Positions 1 through 9,782 of a stretch of DNA of 64,000 nt are shown here, in pieces. Numbering within the stretch: position 1 is the first letter of the stretch; every line of letters starts with the position of its first letter. The stretch is from positions 1 to 64,000 of the forward strand of contig JBJXGB010000222.1 of assembly GCA_046152935.1 (NCBI GenBank). The letters run 5' to 3'. The stretch comes from CAZMFZ01 sp046152935 (GTDB lineage: Bacteria > Bacteroidota > Bacteroidia > Cytophagales > UBA9547). The notes below the pieces were generated by a model. It did not search any database and was not told where the DNA came from. It worked only from the letters and a program-made list of their open reading frames with translations. Made by a program: the position numbers and the translations under genes.

Positions 1-48
1 GCTGAAGCAAAAATTAATTCTTTGCAGAAGGCAATGGCAATGTTATAA
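1..48 (+). CDS. C-terminal end of an unidentified protein (partial)
   Basis: The first 16 codons read AEAKINSLQKAMAML and end in TAA. The alternating charged and hydrophobic residues suggest the end of a helix or coiled coil. The gene enters from outside the window and converges with the histidine kinase gene downstream. Too little remains to name it, and the reading frame is only inferred from its being open to the edge. Confidence 0.4.
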   Translation, partial: AEAKINSLQKAMAML

Positions 49-107
49 AAAAATCAGTGCTCACTCCAACAGAAATCCGATCAGTGCTACATTAACTCAT
101 ACCGCCT

Positions 108-2174
108 TCACTCTTCAACAAATTGAACTTTTCGTTCTTTCAATTTAGCCAGCACGATCTCAAAAACAGTATTTCCTTTAGTACTATTTAGCAAATATAC
201 ATCTCCGCTCAATTTCTTTGAAGCCAGTTTGGCAATGTAAAGCCCTAATCCTGAGCCACTTGAATACTCATTTCCTCTAAAGAACATATCAAATATCTTC
301 TCTTTTATGCTATCGTCTATACCCTGTCCGTTATCTGCTATTTTAACCACCAAACTGTTATCTTTATTCGTAAAAATTACTACTTTGCAAAACGGGGCAT
401 TGGAAATATCGTTGCTTCGGAAGCGTACAGAATTGTCGATCACATTGTGTAGTATCAATTGAAGCAAATTGTAGTCGTAATAAATGATCTCCTCCTCGTT
501 CATTTCAAAACTTATTTCTACCTTAAATCTGTTCGGATTATCAATCAACAGAGCCAACACGCCTTCTTTTAATTTCAACAATGAAAAATAGCTGGGCTTA
601 ATGTGGTTGTTTTTTATCTCATTTACACTCAAGATACGATTGAGCGTAAACTGGGTATTTTTAGAAAATTTATCCAACACCAATAGATAATCATGGCACT
701 TATTGAAATCTTTTTCCATTAAAGCCAAATTACAGAGCCCCATGATCGTGGTAATAGGCCCGCGGATGTCATGAGCAGCTCGATAAATAAAAGTGTCCAA
801 CTCATAATTAAGGTTAAGCAAATCGCGGTAGGCTTTTTGAAGTTTTTTCGTTCTTTCCCTTACTTTTTCTTCCAATTCTTCATTTATTGCCGCTATCTCT
901 TCTTTTTGAGATATTAATTCTTCAGTTCGCTCTTGTACTTTATGTTCTAATTCAAGATTTTTCTCTTCAATTAAAGTTTGCTTTTCGTGTTCAGCCTCAA
1001 TTTCACTTCTTACCAATTCCTGTTCAATCACTTGGATTCTATTTGCCAAACCAAGTGAAAACAAAGCCAAATCAAAAATAGCTCCTATTTGAGGCAAGTA
1101 TTCGATGATTTTGGTATGTTCATTATGGTCGATAATATTTAATAAATAGAGTACATACGGGATAGCGGTAAGGGTAAGGATGATATTTCCCATTAAAAAA
1201 TACCTTGCAGGAAAGTAATTTTTGGCAATACACTTTGCTGTGACTACAGTCATAAATACTACCGTAACAATAAATAATACAAGTAACATCCATCGTGAAA
1301 ACCACCATTCCCCCATCACCATTGGAATGTAACAGGTCAATAAAGTTAAAATCAAATACTTGGCATACCTATCTGCACGAGGCACAATAAAGGTTGTCTG
1401 CATATATATTCTTCCAAATTGAATGTAAAACAGTAACATCAATGGCGTAATTATAAGCCTCAGAAGATAAAAATGATTGGCTGTGTCTTGAAAAAACGAT
1501 TCCCGCAACAAGCCGTCAGTCACAAAGTTGTAAAGTAGAAACAAAACAGAAAATACCACGTAGTTCGCATATCCACGGCTATTGAGGGTAATAGCAAGCA
1601 TCAGATTGTAAAAAATCATTAGCAAAATAGCTCCATAAAAAAAGATGCTTATCGTTTTTGCAACGTATCTGTTCGCTTCAAACGTACTAGGATTCACTAT
1701 TTGAGCCTCTATAAGACTGTATTTTAACAGATATTTCGAAAATTTACTTTTGTTTTCAACTTTAAGTAGCAAAGTGGTGGAATCATTTTGCGCCAGATTG
1801 AAGACCACAAACTCTCCGACCCCAGCTTTAACAGGTTTTTCAACCAAAGTATAATCAGTGCCGCAATAAGAAGTGCCTATTACTTTATCATTTGAGATTA
1901 CGTTTAATGTGATTTTTTCATTGCTATTGCCAAAACCTATCAACCATCGTATTGATTGCGAGCGGTTTAAGACATTTAGTCTGACAAATATTAAATCTGA
2001 GGCATCTTCTACTGCTATTTCATTAGTACACAACGAATCGCTGTAAATTTTAAGGGCGGGTAAAATGCTGTAAGACTTATTCTGCTTGTTTAGCTCCAAA
2101 TAGTCTAAAACGCCAGCCTTCAATTGTGCTGAAGAAAAAATCAATGAAACAAAAAATAATAAATATCTAATCAT
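108..2174 (-). CDS. 7TM-DISM sensor histidine kinase
   Basis: Membrane sensor kinase of 688 residues. A signal peptide (about 1-20) precedes an extracytoplasmic beta-rich region (about 25-165) of the 7TMR-DISMED2 type, then seven hydrophobic helices (about 175-385), a long charged coiled coil (about 390-455), and a HisKA/HATPase_c module. The phospho-acceptor is His468 in RAAHDIRGP. The N box (HNVIDNSVRFR), the G1 box (DNGQGI) and the SGLGLYIAKL box are all present, so the kinase should be active. There is no receiver domain and no response regulator next to it, so the partner is unknown. In the family the DISM ectodomain is thought to bind carbohydrate or other small ligands; the ligand here cannot be told. 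Confidence 0.9.
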   Translation of the reverse strand: MIRYLLFFVSLIFSSAQLKAGVLDYLELNKQNKSYSILPALKIYSDSLCTNEIAVEDASDLIFVRLNVLNRSQSIRWLIGFGNSNEKITLNVISNDKVIGTSYCGTDYTLVEKPVKAGVGEFVVFNLAQNDSTTLLLKVENKSKFSKYLLKYSLIEAQIVNPSTFEANRYVAKTISIFFYGAILLMIFYNLMLAITLNSRGYANYVVFSVLFLLYNFVTDGLLRESFFQDTANHFYLLRLIITPLMLLFYIQFGRIYMQTTFIVPRADRYAKYLILTLLTCYIPMVMGEWWFSRWMLLVLFIVTVVFMTVVTAKCIAKNYFPARYFLMGNIILTLTAIPYVLYLLNIIDHNEHTKIIEYLPQIGAIFDLALFSLGLANRIQVIEQELVRSEIEAEHEKQTLIEEKNLELEHKVQERTEELISQKEEIAAINEELEEKVRERTKKLQKAYRDLLNLNYELDTFIYRAAHDIRGPITTIMGLCNLALMEKDFNKCHDYLLVLDKFSKNTQFTLNRILSVNEIKNNHIKPSYFSLLKLKEGVLALLIDNPNRFKVEISFEMNEEEIIYYDYNLLQLILHNVIDNSVRFRSNDISNAPFCKVVIFTNKDNSLVVKIADNGQGIDDSIKEKIFDMFFRGNEYSSGSGLGLYIAKLASKKLSGDVYLLNSTKGNTVFEIVLAKLKERKVQFVEE

Positions 2175-3034
2175 TCGTTGGTTGAGCTGCTATAAAGATT
2201 GTAAATATGATACCTAAGAATCTCTAATGGTTATTTCAATTGTTTATACGCATTTAAATTAAAATTCTAATTGCGAAAGTGAACTATTCTACGAAAACCA
2301 AAAAATCACCTCACAAACAGTTTTTCTTCACGCTTGATGTTTAATCCTTAATTTAAAATTCCAAATGATCGCCAACTACGAGTAACAAATGTGGATTTTT
2401 TATAGCCGTTCTACGGTAGCGACATCGAACTATTATTTGTAAATTCATTTGGCAATATTAAATAAATACTAGGCTTTTGAGTTCATCTTCAACTCTCTGC
2501 TTTCCGCGAATCAAACTTTATTGTTATGACATTTAAACCTTCGAATCTAAAATATCCACTAAATAAACAATATTAAAAATATTACTACTTTTTTGGAAAT
2601 ACATTAGATATTTTTTTGAAATCTGAATATTTACGCCAAATTCTACAGATGTTGAAATATCAAAATTAAATATTGATGTAATCACATTGAAGATGTCTTC
2701 GAGTATACGATCATTCACAAAAGAAGTTGAAAATATGGATGAGATTCAATCATATAGCTAAATTAAAGGATGTATTTGACCGACTAATTCTAAAAAAAAC
2801 AACCAATTCCAGCCGAAGAAAATCGTGCCAAAATCCCTAAAAATTTCCTTTTCTACAGTTCAATTCCACCCTTGAAGCGCCAATCTATATGGCAAAAATG
2901 ATTGTGTTTTTAATAAATATTCAAATTGAAATAAGTAATTTATTTGCATCCTCAATGCTGGATGAAATTATTAATTAATACAAACTTAACGATTTCTTAA
3001 ACGCCATTCCCACGCAATTGACTATCATAGCACC
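2175..3034. other. 860-bp intergenic region without a convincing gene
   Basis: Very AT-rich spacer between the divergent kinase and TPR-HTH genes, so it must hold both promoters, though I see no good TAnnTTTG element. Short open stretches occur in several frames. One on the plus strand, about 2640-2760, reads like protein (ending TKEVENMDEIQSYS then TAA) but has no start, and the neighbouring frame is open just before it. This could be a decayed gene or chance. No tRNA or repeat was seen. Confidence 0.5.
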
Positions 3035-4516
3035 ATGTTCGCTTCGATATCAAGTTTTTACACTTTTTTTTGTACCTTTTTTATTGTCTTGGTTTTTTCA
3101 AATTTTTCATTTGGCAATAACCAATCTGTCGCTGATACATTAATTTCAAAAGCAGATAAATACATTGCCACCGAAAATTATTTAGAAGCACTCGATTATT
3201 ATCTGAAAGCTACATCCGTACTTGAAACCCGAATACACGACAGCCTCAGCCTTGCGTACTCATACAAGAAAATAGGCCTTTGCTACGATTACTTCGACTA
3301 CGTTGCATATTCAAAATCTTACTTTAATAAAGCACTTCAAATTTATGCAAGTCTTGGAGATAAAAAAGGCCAAGCCTATTGCTATGCCTACCTTGGCGAT
3401 ATGCTTGAAGATGCTGCACAGAACAATGAGGCCTTGGAAACCCATAAACGGGCACTAAAATTGTTCTTAGACTTGGGCGATGCTGCTGGAGAGGCCATGC
3501 AATACGACAACATGGCTAGTGTGTATGAAAATTACAACAAGTTAGACACGTCATTTATGCTTTTAAGAAAAGCACTAGTCATATATAGTAGATTGCAAGA
3601 CAGTATCGGCATTTGCGTGTCTTTAAACAACTATGGCGACATCTACTACAAACTAAAGAAATACCCTATTTCGCTCAGCTATTTCAAAAGATCGCTTGCC
3701 ATTGCCCAAAAGATAGGGAATAAAGAAGAAGAAAGAGGGAATTTGAGAGATATTTCCAGAGTTTATGAAGCACTAGGCGATTATAAAAACTCGTACCTAT
3801 ACTTCGCTGAATATTTCAGCCTGCACAAGAAGTTGAAAATTGAAAAAAAAATAGAAGAAATTGCTGGAATAGAAGCCAGATCCATCCAAGAAAAAAAGAA
3901 CTTAGAAATTAAATCATTGGAAGCCGAAAGGGAGATTATTCGCCTCCAATCAACAATTATCACCATTTGTCTAATCTCATTTTTCCTAATCCTTTTGTCC
4001 GTGTACATTGCGTTCTTAGTGAAATCGAAAAAAGACAAACAGCTCGACAAACTTCAGAAGGCCAATATGGAATCTGAACTTGTAATGAAGCGAGAAAAAT
4101 TATTGGATTTTGCAAGAATGCTGGCGGAAAGAGGGGTGATAATCGATGATTTAAAACACAAGCTCGAACATGACCAAGGCAATAGTAAAGACAAAAACCC
4201 TGATGCTATCCGGTATAGAGCCCTAGAGCAACTTTCCAATGCGAGTATCCTCACAGATGAAGATTGGAAAAAATTCAAGAAACAATTTGAAGCTGTTCAC
4301 GAGGGCTTCTTTTCAAAGATAAAAGACAAATATCCAGACTTTTCTACTGGAGATATTAGACTTGCAGCAATATTAAAACTAAAACTCTCCCAAGACGAAA
4401 TAGCGCACATGATGGGCATATCGCCAGACAGTGTAAAAAAGGCAAAGTCTAGATTAAAAAAGAAAATATCGATCGATGACGATTTTAAAATAAAGGAATG
4501 GATTGATGATTTATGA
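3035..4516 (+). CDS. TPR-repeat membrane protein with C-terminal HTH domain (transcriptional regulator)
   Basis: A 493-residue regulator of a type common in Bacteroidota. A signal peptide (about 1-27) is followed by about five tetratricopeptide repeats (35-260), a charged helix, one transmembrane segment (about 307-330), a second coiled coil, and a C-terminal LuxR/GerE-like helix-turn-helix. The HTH is visible as LKLSQDEIAHMMGISPDSVK (about 450-470). The TPRs should lie in the periplasm and the HTH in the cytoplasm, so this is a one-component membrane regulator. Its target is unknown. A weak inverted repeat (GGGCTT/AAGCCC, 4544-4566) follows the stop. Confidence 0.85.
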   Translation: MFASISSFYTFFCTFFIVLVFSNFSFGNNQSVADTLISKADKYIATENYLEALDYYLKATSVLETRIHDSLSLAYSYKKIGLCYDYFDYVAYSKSYFNKALQIYASLGDKKGQAYCYAYLGDMLEDAAQNNEALETHKRALKLFLDLGDAAGEAMQYDNMASVYENYNKLDTSFMLLRKALVIYSRLQDSIGICVSLNNYGDIYYKLKKYPISLSYFKRSLAIAQKIGNKEEERGNLRDISRVYEALGDYKNSYLYFAEYFSLHKKLKIEKKIEEIAGIEARSIQEKKNLEIKSLEAEREIIRLQSTIITICLISFFLILLSVYIAFLVKSKKDKQLDKLQKANMESELVMKREKLLDFARMLAERGVIIDDLKHKLEHDQGNSKDKNPDAIRYRALEQLSNASILTDEDWKKFKKQFEAVHEGFFSKIKDKYPDFSTGDIRLAAILKLKLSQDEIAHMMGISPDSVKKAKSRLKKKISIDDDFKIKEWIDDL

Positions 4517-4587
4517 ACCCATTTTTCACCTTCACGACAAATAATGGGCTTTATCCGCACCAAGCCCAATATTTTATCACAACTATT

Positions 4588-4618
4588 TTTGTAAATTAAA
4601 TTTGTTTATCTACCTTCG
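4588..4618 (+). promoter_or_regulatory. Promoter of the str operon (Bacteroidota type)
   Basis: TTTTG (-33) ends at 4591, followed by exactly 19 nt and TACCTTCG (4611-4618), one base from the Bacteroidota -7 consensus TAnnTTTG. The start codon of rpsL is 45 nt downstream. Confidence 0.6.
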
Positions 4619-4662
4619 CACTCCCATTTTCGGATCATAGTATTTATACATAATTATTAGTA

Positions 4663-5088
4663 ATGCCAACCATACAACAGCTCGTTAGAAACGGCAGAGA
4701 AAAGCTGATTTATAAGTCAAAATCTCCTGCATTAGCGTCTTGCCCTGAGAAAAGAGGGGTATGTACCAGAGTGTACACTACAACACCAAAAAAACCAAAC
4801 TCAGCTATGCGTAAAGTAGCAAGGGTAAGGCTTACCAACCAAAAAGAAGTGAATGCCTATATTCCAGGTGAAGGTCACAACTTGCAAGAACACTCAATCG
4901 TGTTGATCCGTGGTGGTAGGGTAAAAGATTTGCCAGGGGTTCGTTACCACATTATTCGTGGTGCATTAGATACTGCTGGTGTAAGCAATAGAAAACAAAG
5001 CCGTTCAAAATACGGTGCAAAAACACCTAAAGCAGGTGCTCCAGCTACTGGAAAAGGAGGTGCAAAAGCTCCAGCTAAGAAAAAGTAA
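4663..5088 (+). CDS. rpsL: 30S ribosomal protein S12
   Basis: S12, part of the decoding centre of the 30S subunit. It has 141 residues, longer than the usual 123-125 because of a Lys/Ala/Gly-rich tail (about 124-141). The decoding loops TPKKPNSAMRKV and GRVKDLPGVRYH are intact, with the lysines associated with streptomycin sensitivity. First gene of the str operon, 39 nt before rpsG. Confidence 0.98.
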   Translation: MPTIQQLVRNGREKLIYKSKSPALASCPEKRGVCTRVYTTTPKKPNSAMRKVARVRLTNQKEVNAYIPGEGHNLQEHSIVLIRGGRVKDLPGVRYHIIRGALDTAGVSNRKQSRSKYGAKTPKAGAPATGKGGAKAPAKKK

Positions 5089-5127
5089 AAATTTAACAAT
5101 CAATTAATAATCAATTCTTAATTTTAA

Positions 5128-5595
5128 ATGAGGAAGTCGAAACCGGAAAAAAGATATGTATTACCGGACCCCAAGTACGGACAAGTGCTTGTTACAAAAT
5201 TTGTAAACAGCCTAATGTGGGACGGTAAGAAGAGTATTGCATACACTATATTTTATGATGCAATCGATCTGGTAGCCAAAAAGACAAACGAAGATGGTTT
5301 GGAAATTTGGAAAAAAGCGTTGGCGAACATTACGCCTGCAGTCGAAGTTAAATCTAGACGCGTAGGTGGTTCAAATTTCCAAGTGCCAACTGAAGTAAGG
5401 CCAGAAAGAAAACAGTCATTAGGTATCAAGTGGATGATATTGTATGCTAGAAAAAGAGGAGAGAAATCAATGACGGACAAACTAGCAGGCGAAATTGTAG
5501 CAGCTTCTAAAGGTGAAGGTGCTGCAGTGAAGAAGAAGGAAGATACACACAGAATGGCTGAAGCAAACAAAGCATTTTCTCATTTCAAATTCTAA
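5128..5595 (+). CDS. rpsG: 30S ribosomal protein S7
   Basis: S7 nucleates assembly of the 30S head by binding the 3' domain of 16S rRNA. The 155-residue length is normal; EVRPERKQSLGIKWM and the C-terminal HRMAEANKAFSHFKF helix are typical. It stops 3 nt before fusA, so translation is probably coupled. Confidence 0.98.
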   Translation: MRKSKPEKRYVLPDPKYGQVLVTKFVNSLMWDGKKSIAYTIFYDAIDLVAKKTNEDGLEIWKKALANITPAVEVKSRRVGGSNFQVPTEVRPERKQSLGIKWMILYARKRGEKSMTDKLAGEIVAASKGEGAAVKKKEDTHRMAEANKAFSHFKF

Positions 5596-5598
5596 AAA

Positions 5599-7734
5599 AT
5601 GTCAAATCTTAAGTATTTGCGTAATATTGGTATCATGGCTCACATCGATGCAGGTAAAACTACCACATCGGAGCGTATTCTTTATTATTCAGGTAAAACT
5701 CATAAAATTGGTGAAGTGCACGAAGGTGCTGCTACTATGGATTGGATGGTGCAAGAACAAGAACGTGGTATCACTATCACTTCTGCCGCTACCCATTTTC
5801 AATGGAATTATCCAACAGAACAAGGTGATCCAATTGCTGGAAAAACTGAAGTTTACGAATTTAATCTAATCGATACACCAGGTCACGTTGATTTTACAGT
5901 AGAAGTAGAGCGTTCTTTAAGGGTATTAGATGGTGCGGTTGCTTTGTTTTCAGCTGTTGATGGTGTTGAGCCTCAATCTGAAACAGTATGGCGCCAAGCT
6001 ACTAAATACCATGTTCCTCGCTTGTGCTTTGTAAATAAAATGGATCGTTCTGGTGCAGATTATTTCGATTGCGTAAAACAAATCAAAGAAAAATTAGGTG
6101 CAAAACCTGTGCCTCTTCAAATTCCAATCGGAAATGAAGACAAATTCAAAGGCGTTGTTGATTTATTGACAATGAAAGGTTACATCTGGAACGAAACCGA
6201 TCAAGGTAGAACGTATGATGTAATTGAAATCCCAGCTGATTTAGTAGATGAAGCTAACGAATGGAGACAATTTTTAGTTGAGTCTATTGCAGAATATGAT
6301 GACGCTTTGTTGGAGAAATTCTTTGATGACCCAAATTCTATCACCCGTGATGAATTGATGGTTGCCATCAGAAAAGCTACCATTGATATGACGATTTCAC
6401 CAGTAATGTGTGGATCGGCTTTCAAAAATAAAGGTGTTCAAATGATGTTGGATGCCGTTATCGCTTACCTTCCTTGCCCACTTGATTTGCCACCAGTAAT
6501 GGGAACAAATCCTGAAACAGGTGAAGAAGAAGTACGTGAACCAAAACCAGATGCTCCTTTTGCAGCTTTGGCATTTAAGATAGCAACTGATCCTTATGTT
6601 GGTCGTTTGGCTTTCATCCGTGTTTACTCAGGTAAACTGGAAGGAGGTTCTTATGTACACAACATGAGAACAGATAAAAAAGAGCGTATTTCACGTTTGT
6701 TGCAAATGCACGCTAACAAACAAAATCCAATCGAAAGAGTAGAAGCAGGAGATATTGCGGCTGCTGTTGGTTTTAAAGACATCAAAACTGGAGATACGTT
6801 GGTTGATGAAAAACAGCCAATTATTCTTGAGTCAATGTCGTTTCCTGAACCAGTTATTGGTTTGGCAATTGAGCCTAAAAAATCGGTTGATATCGATAAA
6901 TTAAGCAATGCCATTGTAAAATTATTGGAAGAAGATCCAACCCTTAAAGTTGAAACTAACCAAGAAACTGGTCAAACTATTTTGAGAGGTATGGGTGAGC
7001 TTCACTTGGAAATCATTATTGATAGAATGAGACGCGAATTTGGTGTTGAAATCAATCAAGGTGCACCTCAAGTATCTTACAAAGAGCGCTTTACTAAAAA
7101 ACTAGAACACAGAGAGGTTTACAAAAAACAATCAGGTGGTAGAGGTAAATTTGCCGATATCGTGTTTGAAATGAGCCCTCGTGATGATGATAAGAAAGAA
7201 GGATTGCAATTTGTGAATGAAGTAGTGGGTGGAGCTATCCCTCGTGAATTTATTCCTGCAGTTCAAAAAGGTTTTGAAGAATGTTTGAAAAATGGTTCTT
7301 TGGCTGGATATCCAGTAGAAGGATTCAAAATCAGATTGTTCCACGGATCTTACCATGATGTCGATTCAGATTCATTGTCTTTTGAATTGGCTGCTAAAGT
7401 TGGTTTCAGAGAAGCTGGTAAAAACTGCGGTCCACAATTGCTTGAGCCTATCATGGCTTTGGAAGTTGCTACTCCAGATGAATATACTGGTCCTGTAACA
7501 GGTGATTTGAACAGAAGAAGAGGTATTATGAAAGGTATGGATTCTAAGCCAGGCTTTACTATTATCAAAGGTGATGTACCACTTTCGGAATTGTTCGGAT
7601 ATGTAACAGATTTAAGAACAATTACTTCAGGTCGTGCATCTGCATCGTTGACATTCTCGCATTACGATCCAATTCCGGGAAATATTGCTGAGGGTATTGT
7701 AGCGAAAGCAAAAGCAGCCCATTCTAATTCATAA
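5599..7734 (+). CDS. fusA: Elongation factor G
   Basis: Translocation GTPase of 711 residues, full length. G1 (AHIDAGKTTTSERIL), G2 (RGITI), G3 (DTPGHVDF) and G4 (NKMD) are all present, as are domains II-V, including GRGKFADIV in domain IV and the EPIMALEVATPDEY stretch of domain V. Cotranscribed with rpsL and rpsG upstream and rpsJ 27 nt downstream. Confidence 0.98.
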   Translation: MSNLKYLRNIGIMAHIDAGKTTTSERILYYSGKTHKIGEVHEGAATMDWMVQEQERGITITSAATHFQWNYPTEQGDPIAGKTEVYEFNLIDTPGHVDFTVEVERSLRVLDGAVALFSAVDGVEPQSETVWRQATKYHVPRLCFVNKMDRSGADYFDCVKQIKEKLGAKPVPLQIPIGNEDKFKGVVDLLTMKGYIWNETDQGRTYDVIEIPADLVDEANEWRQFLVESIAEYDDALLEKFFDDPNSITRDELMVAIRKATIDMTISPVMCGSAFKNKGVQMMLDAVIAYLPCPLDLPPVMGTNPETGEEEVREPKPDAPFAALAFKIATDPYVGRLAFIRVYSGKLEGGSYVHNMRTDKKERISRLLQMHANKQNPIERVEAGDIAAAVGFKDIKTGDTLVDEKQPIILESMSFPEPVIGLAIEPKKSVDIDKLSNAIVKLLEEDPTLKVETNQETGQTILRGMGELHLEIIIDRMRREFGVEINQGAPQVSYKERFTKKLEHREVYKKQSGGRGKFADIVFEMSPRDDDKKEGLQFVNEVVGGAIPREFIPAVQKGFEECLKNGSLAGYPVEGFKIRLFHGSYHDVDSDSLSFELAAKVGFREAGKNCGPQLLEPIMALEVATPDEYTGPVTGDLNRRRGIMKGMDSKPGFTIIKGDVPLSELFGYVTDLRTITSGRASASLTFSHYDPIPGNIAEGIVAKAKAAHSNS

Positions 7735-7761
7735 TATTGATCTCATAAAAATTCATTTGTA

Positions 7762-8067
7762 ATGAACCAAAAAATAAGAATAAAATTAAAATCGTTCGAT
7801 CATTCATTGGTCGACAAATCTTCTGAGAAGATTGTACGTGCTGTAAAAGCTACAGGTGCAATTGTGAGTGGACCAATTCCGCTTCCAACTGAAAAACAAA
7901 TATTTACAGTATTGAAATCACCTCACGTTAACAAAACGGCTCGTGATCAGTATCAAATCTGTACCTACAAAAGATTAGTAGATATTTATTCTACTAGCCC
8001 AAAAACAGTAGATGCACTGATGAAACTTGAATTGCCAAGTGGAGTAGATGTTGAGATCAAAGTTTAA
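7762..8067 (+). CDS. rpsJ: 30S ribosomal protein S10
   Basis: S10 (101 residues), also known elsewhere as the antitermination factor NusE. Motifs RIKLKSFDH and PLPTEKQIFTVLKSPHV are typical. In most bacteria rpsJ is followed directly by rplC on the same strand. Here it ends with a strong terminator at 8087 and rplC lies 17 kb away on the other strand, so S10 has become the last gene of the str operon. Confidence 0.97.
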   Translation: MNQKIRIKLKSFDHSLVDKSSEKIVRAVKATGAIVSGPIPLPTEKQIFTVLKSPHVNKTARDQYQICTYKRLVDIYSTSPKTVDALMKLELPSGVDVEIKV

Positions 8068-8086
8068 TGATCTGGATAAAAATTAT

Positions 8087-8120
8087 AAAAAAGGTTGCTA
8101 AGAAATTGGCAACCTTTTTT
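8087..8120 (+). terminator. Rho-independent terminator of the str operon
   Basis: A perfect 12-bp stem, AAAAAAGGTTGC (8087-8098) with GCAACCTTTTTT (8109-8120), and a 10-nt loop. The stem carries both an A-run and a T-run, so it could stop transcription from either side, including any read-through from dnaA. Confidence 0.9.
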
Positions 8121-8198
8121 ACTTATGATACGACATGTAGAAAAGAATCAACAAACTTTACATTTTTGCTTGGTAGTATTAAATCAATAGGTCTCTAA

Positions 8199-8239
8199 AT
8201 GTATTCAATACATCCTAAAGATGAATTGAATACATCCTA
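8199..8239. repeat. Short overlapping inverted and direct repeats between rpsJ and dnaA
   Basis: ATGTATTCAAT (8199-8209) is the exact reverse complement of ATTGAATACAT (8225-8235). The same segment has a near-direct repeat: ATTCAATACATCCTA (8203-8217) and ATTGAATACATCCTA (8225-8239), 14 of 15 identical, period 22. It lies in the 287-bp gap where the S10 operon should have continued. No further gene is seen in this gap. Confidence 0.6.
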
Positions 8240-8354
8240 CTGCTATTTTCGACCATTATATCATATCCCAAAAATAAAAGATAGGAAGGAGCCAAAATTC
8301 TTCCGATGTATCGACAGGCGAACGAAATTATATCTGACGAAAAAACTTAGCAGG

Positions 8355-9782
8355 TTAATGTGACGCATTTTTCAACTTCATTCTTTTTTGCAACTCTATC
8401 ATTTGAGCTTTAAATTTCTTATCGGTAACCATCATATCCTCGCAAGTCTCAATGGAATGAATTACGGTGCTATGATCTCTCCCTCCAAAGTAAAGACCAA
8501 TCGTTTTTAACGATAAACTAGTGTAGTTTTTAGCTAGATAAATCCCTATCTGCCTAGGTATTACAAGCTCCTTTTTTCTAGATTTCCCTTTCAAATCATC
8601 AAGCGAGATTTTAGCAAATTCACACACAGATTTCTGAATATAATCGATATTCACCTCTGTCGTTATATCACAAACTATTGATTGAATTACCTTTTTGGCC
8701 AGTTCCAAGTCAATTTCCTTCCTATTCAGAGAAGATTCTGCAATCAAACGAAGTAACACGCCCTCAAGCTCTCTCACGTTTGTATCTACACTATGGGCAA
8801 TATATTCAATCACGATCATCGACATTTCCATGCCTTCTGCATCCATCTTTTGTTGAATAATAGCCATCTTTGTCTCAAAATCAGGCTGTTGCATATCTGC
8901 ATTTAGACCCCATTTAAAACGAGACAAAAGCCTCTCCTCCATTCCTTTCAACTCCTTTACAGGACAATCGCTTGTCATTATTATTTGCCTCTGCGATTGA
9001 TGTAAAGTATTAAAAATATTAAAAAAGATTTCCTGGGTTTTTTCCTTTCCCGAAAAAAACTGAATATCATCAATTATCAACACATCAACATTCAAATAAT
9101 ATGCCCCAAAATCCTGTATACTTCCTGTACGAACGGATTCCATAAAATGATTTACAAATTTCTCTGATGTTACATACAAGATTTTCTTATTTGGACTATC
9201 CGCAGCAATCTTGTTACCAATAGCTTGAACCAAATGCGTCTTCCCAAGACCAACCCCTCCATAAACAGTCAATGGATTAAAAGAGGTAATGCCCGGTTTG
9301 TTTCCTACGGCCAATCCAGCAGACCGTGCTAAACGATTACAATCACCTTCTATAAAATTATCAAAAGTATAATTAGGATTTAAGTTCGACCTATACTTAG
9401 CGTGCTCATTAATTAGTACATCATGCTGAACTTCGGCTTTATTCAAAAAATCGTTCTTAAAATTTGCTATCTTCTTGGCAGGAATATTAAAAGACAAAGT
9501 ACCAGACTTCTCATTTCCTTTGTCAACAATAATTGAATATTCTAGTCTCCCACCTGGCCCTAATTCAGACAAAATAGCTTTTTTTAGCACATGTACATAA
9601 TGCTCTTCCAACCATTCATAAAAAAATTGGCTTGGAACTTGTATGGTTAGTATGTCGTCTTCCAACGACACAACGTGCACTGGCCTAAACCAAGTCTCAA
9701 AATTTTTATCTGTAATATGTTGCCTTATTACAGACAGACAGTTGTTCCATACTGCCGCGCAGTCTCTTACAAGTGTAACCAT
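8355..9782 (-). CDS. dnaA: Chromosomal replication initiator DnaA
   Basis: AAA+ initiator of 475 residues, full length. Domain I is about 8-85, linker about 86-130, and the AAA+ core about 135-345 with Walker A GGVGLGKT (175-182) and Walker B LIIDDI (about 235-240). Domain IV has the DNA-binding signature FGGRDHSTVIHSIETC near the C-terminus. It follows carA by 279 nt on the same strand, downstream of the alpha operon, and converges with rpsJ. dnaA next to ribosomal genes is unusual; in many bacteria it sits with dnaN or alone. The spacer upstream holds a perfect DnaA box, consistent with autoregulation. Confidence 0.98.
   Translation of the reverse strand: MVTLVRDCAAVWNNCLSVIRQHITDKNFETWFRPVHVVSLEDDILTIQVPSQFFYEWLEEHYVHVLKKAILSELGPGGRLEYSIIVDKGNEKSGTLSFNIPAKKIANFKNDFLNKAEVQHDVLINEHAKYRSNLNPNYTFDNFIEGDCNRLARSAGLAVGNKPGITSFNPLTVYGGVGLGKTHLVQAIGNKIAADSPNKKILYVTSEKFVNHFMESVRTGSIQDFGAYYLNVDVLIIDDIQFFSGKEKTQEIFFNIFNTLHQSQRQIIMTSDCPVKELKGMEERLLSRFKWGLNADMQQPDFETKMAIIQQKMDAEGMEMSMIVIEYIAHSVDTNVRELEGVLLRLIAESSLNRKEIDLELAKKVIQSIVCDITTEVNIDYIQKSVCEFAKISLDDLKGKSRKKELVIPRQIGIYLAKNYTSLSLKTIGLYFGGRDHSTVIHSIETCEDMMVTDKKFKAQMIELQKRMKLKNASH

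Noticed and set aside
2533..2718. 61-codon minus-strand frame in the first gap
   Set aside because: Low-complexity, AT-driven composition; the opposite strand is equally open, so there is no support for a gene.
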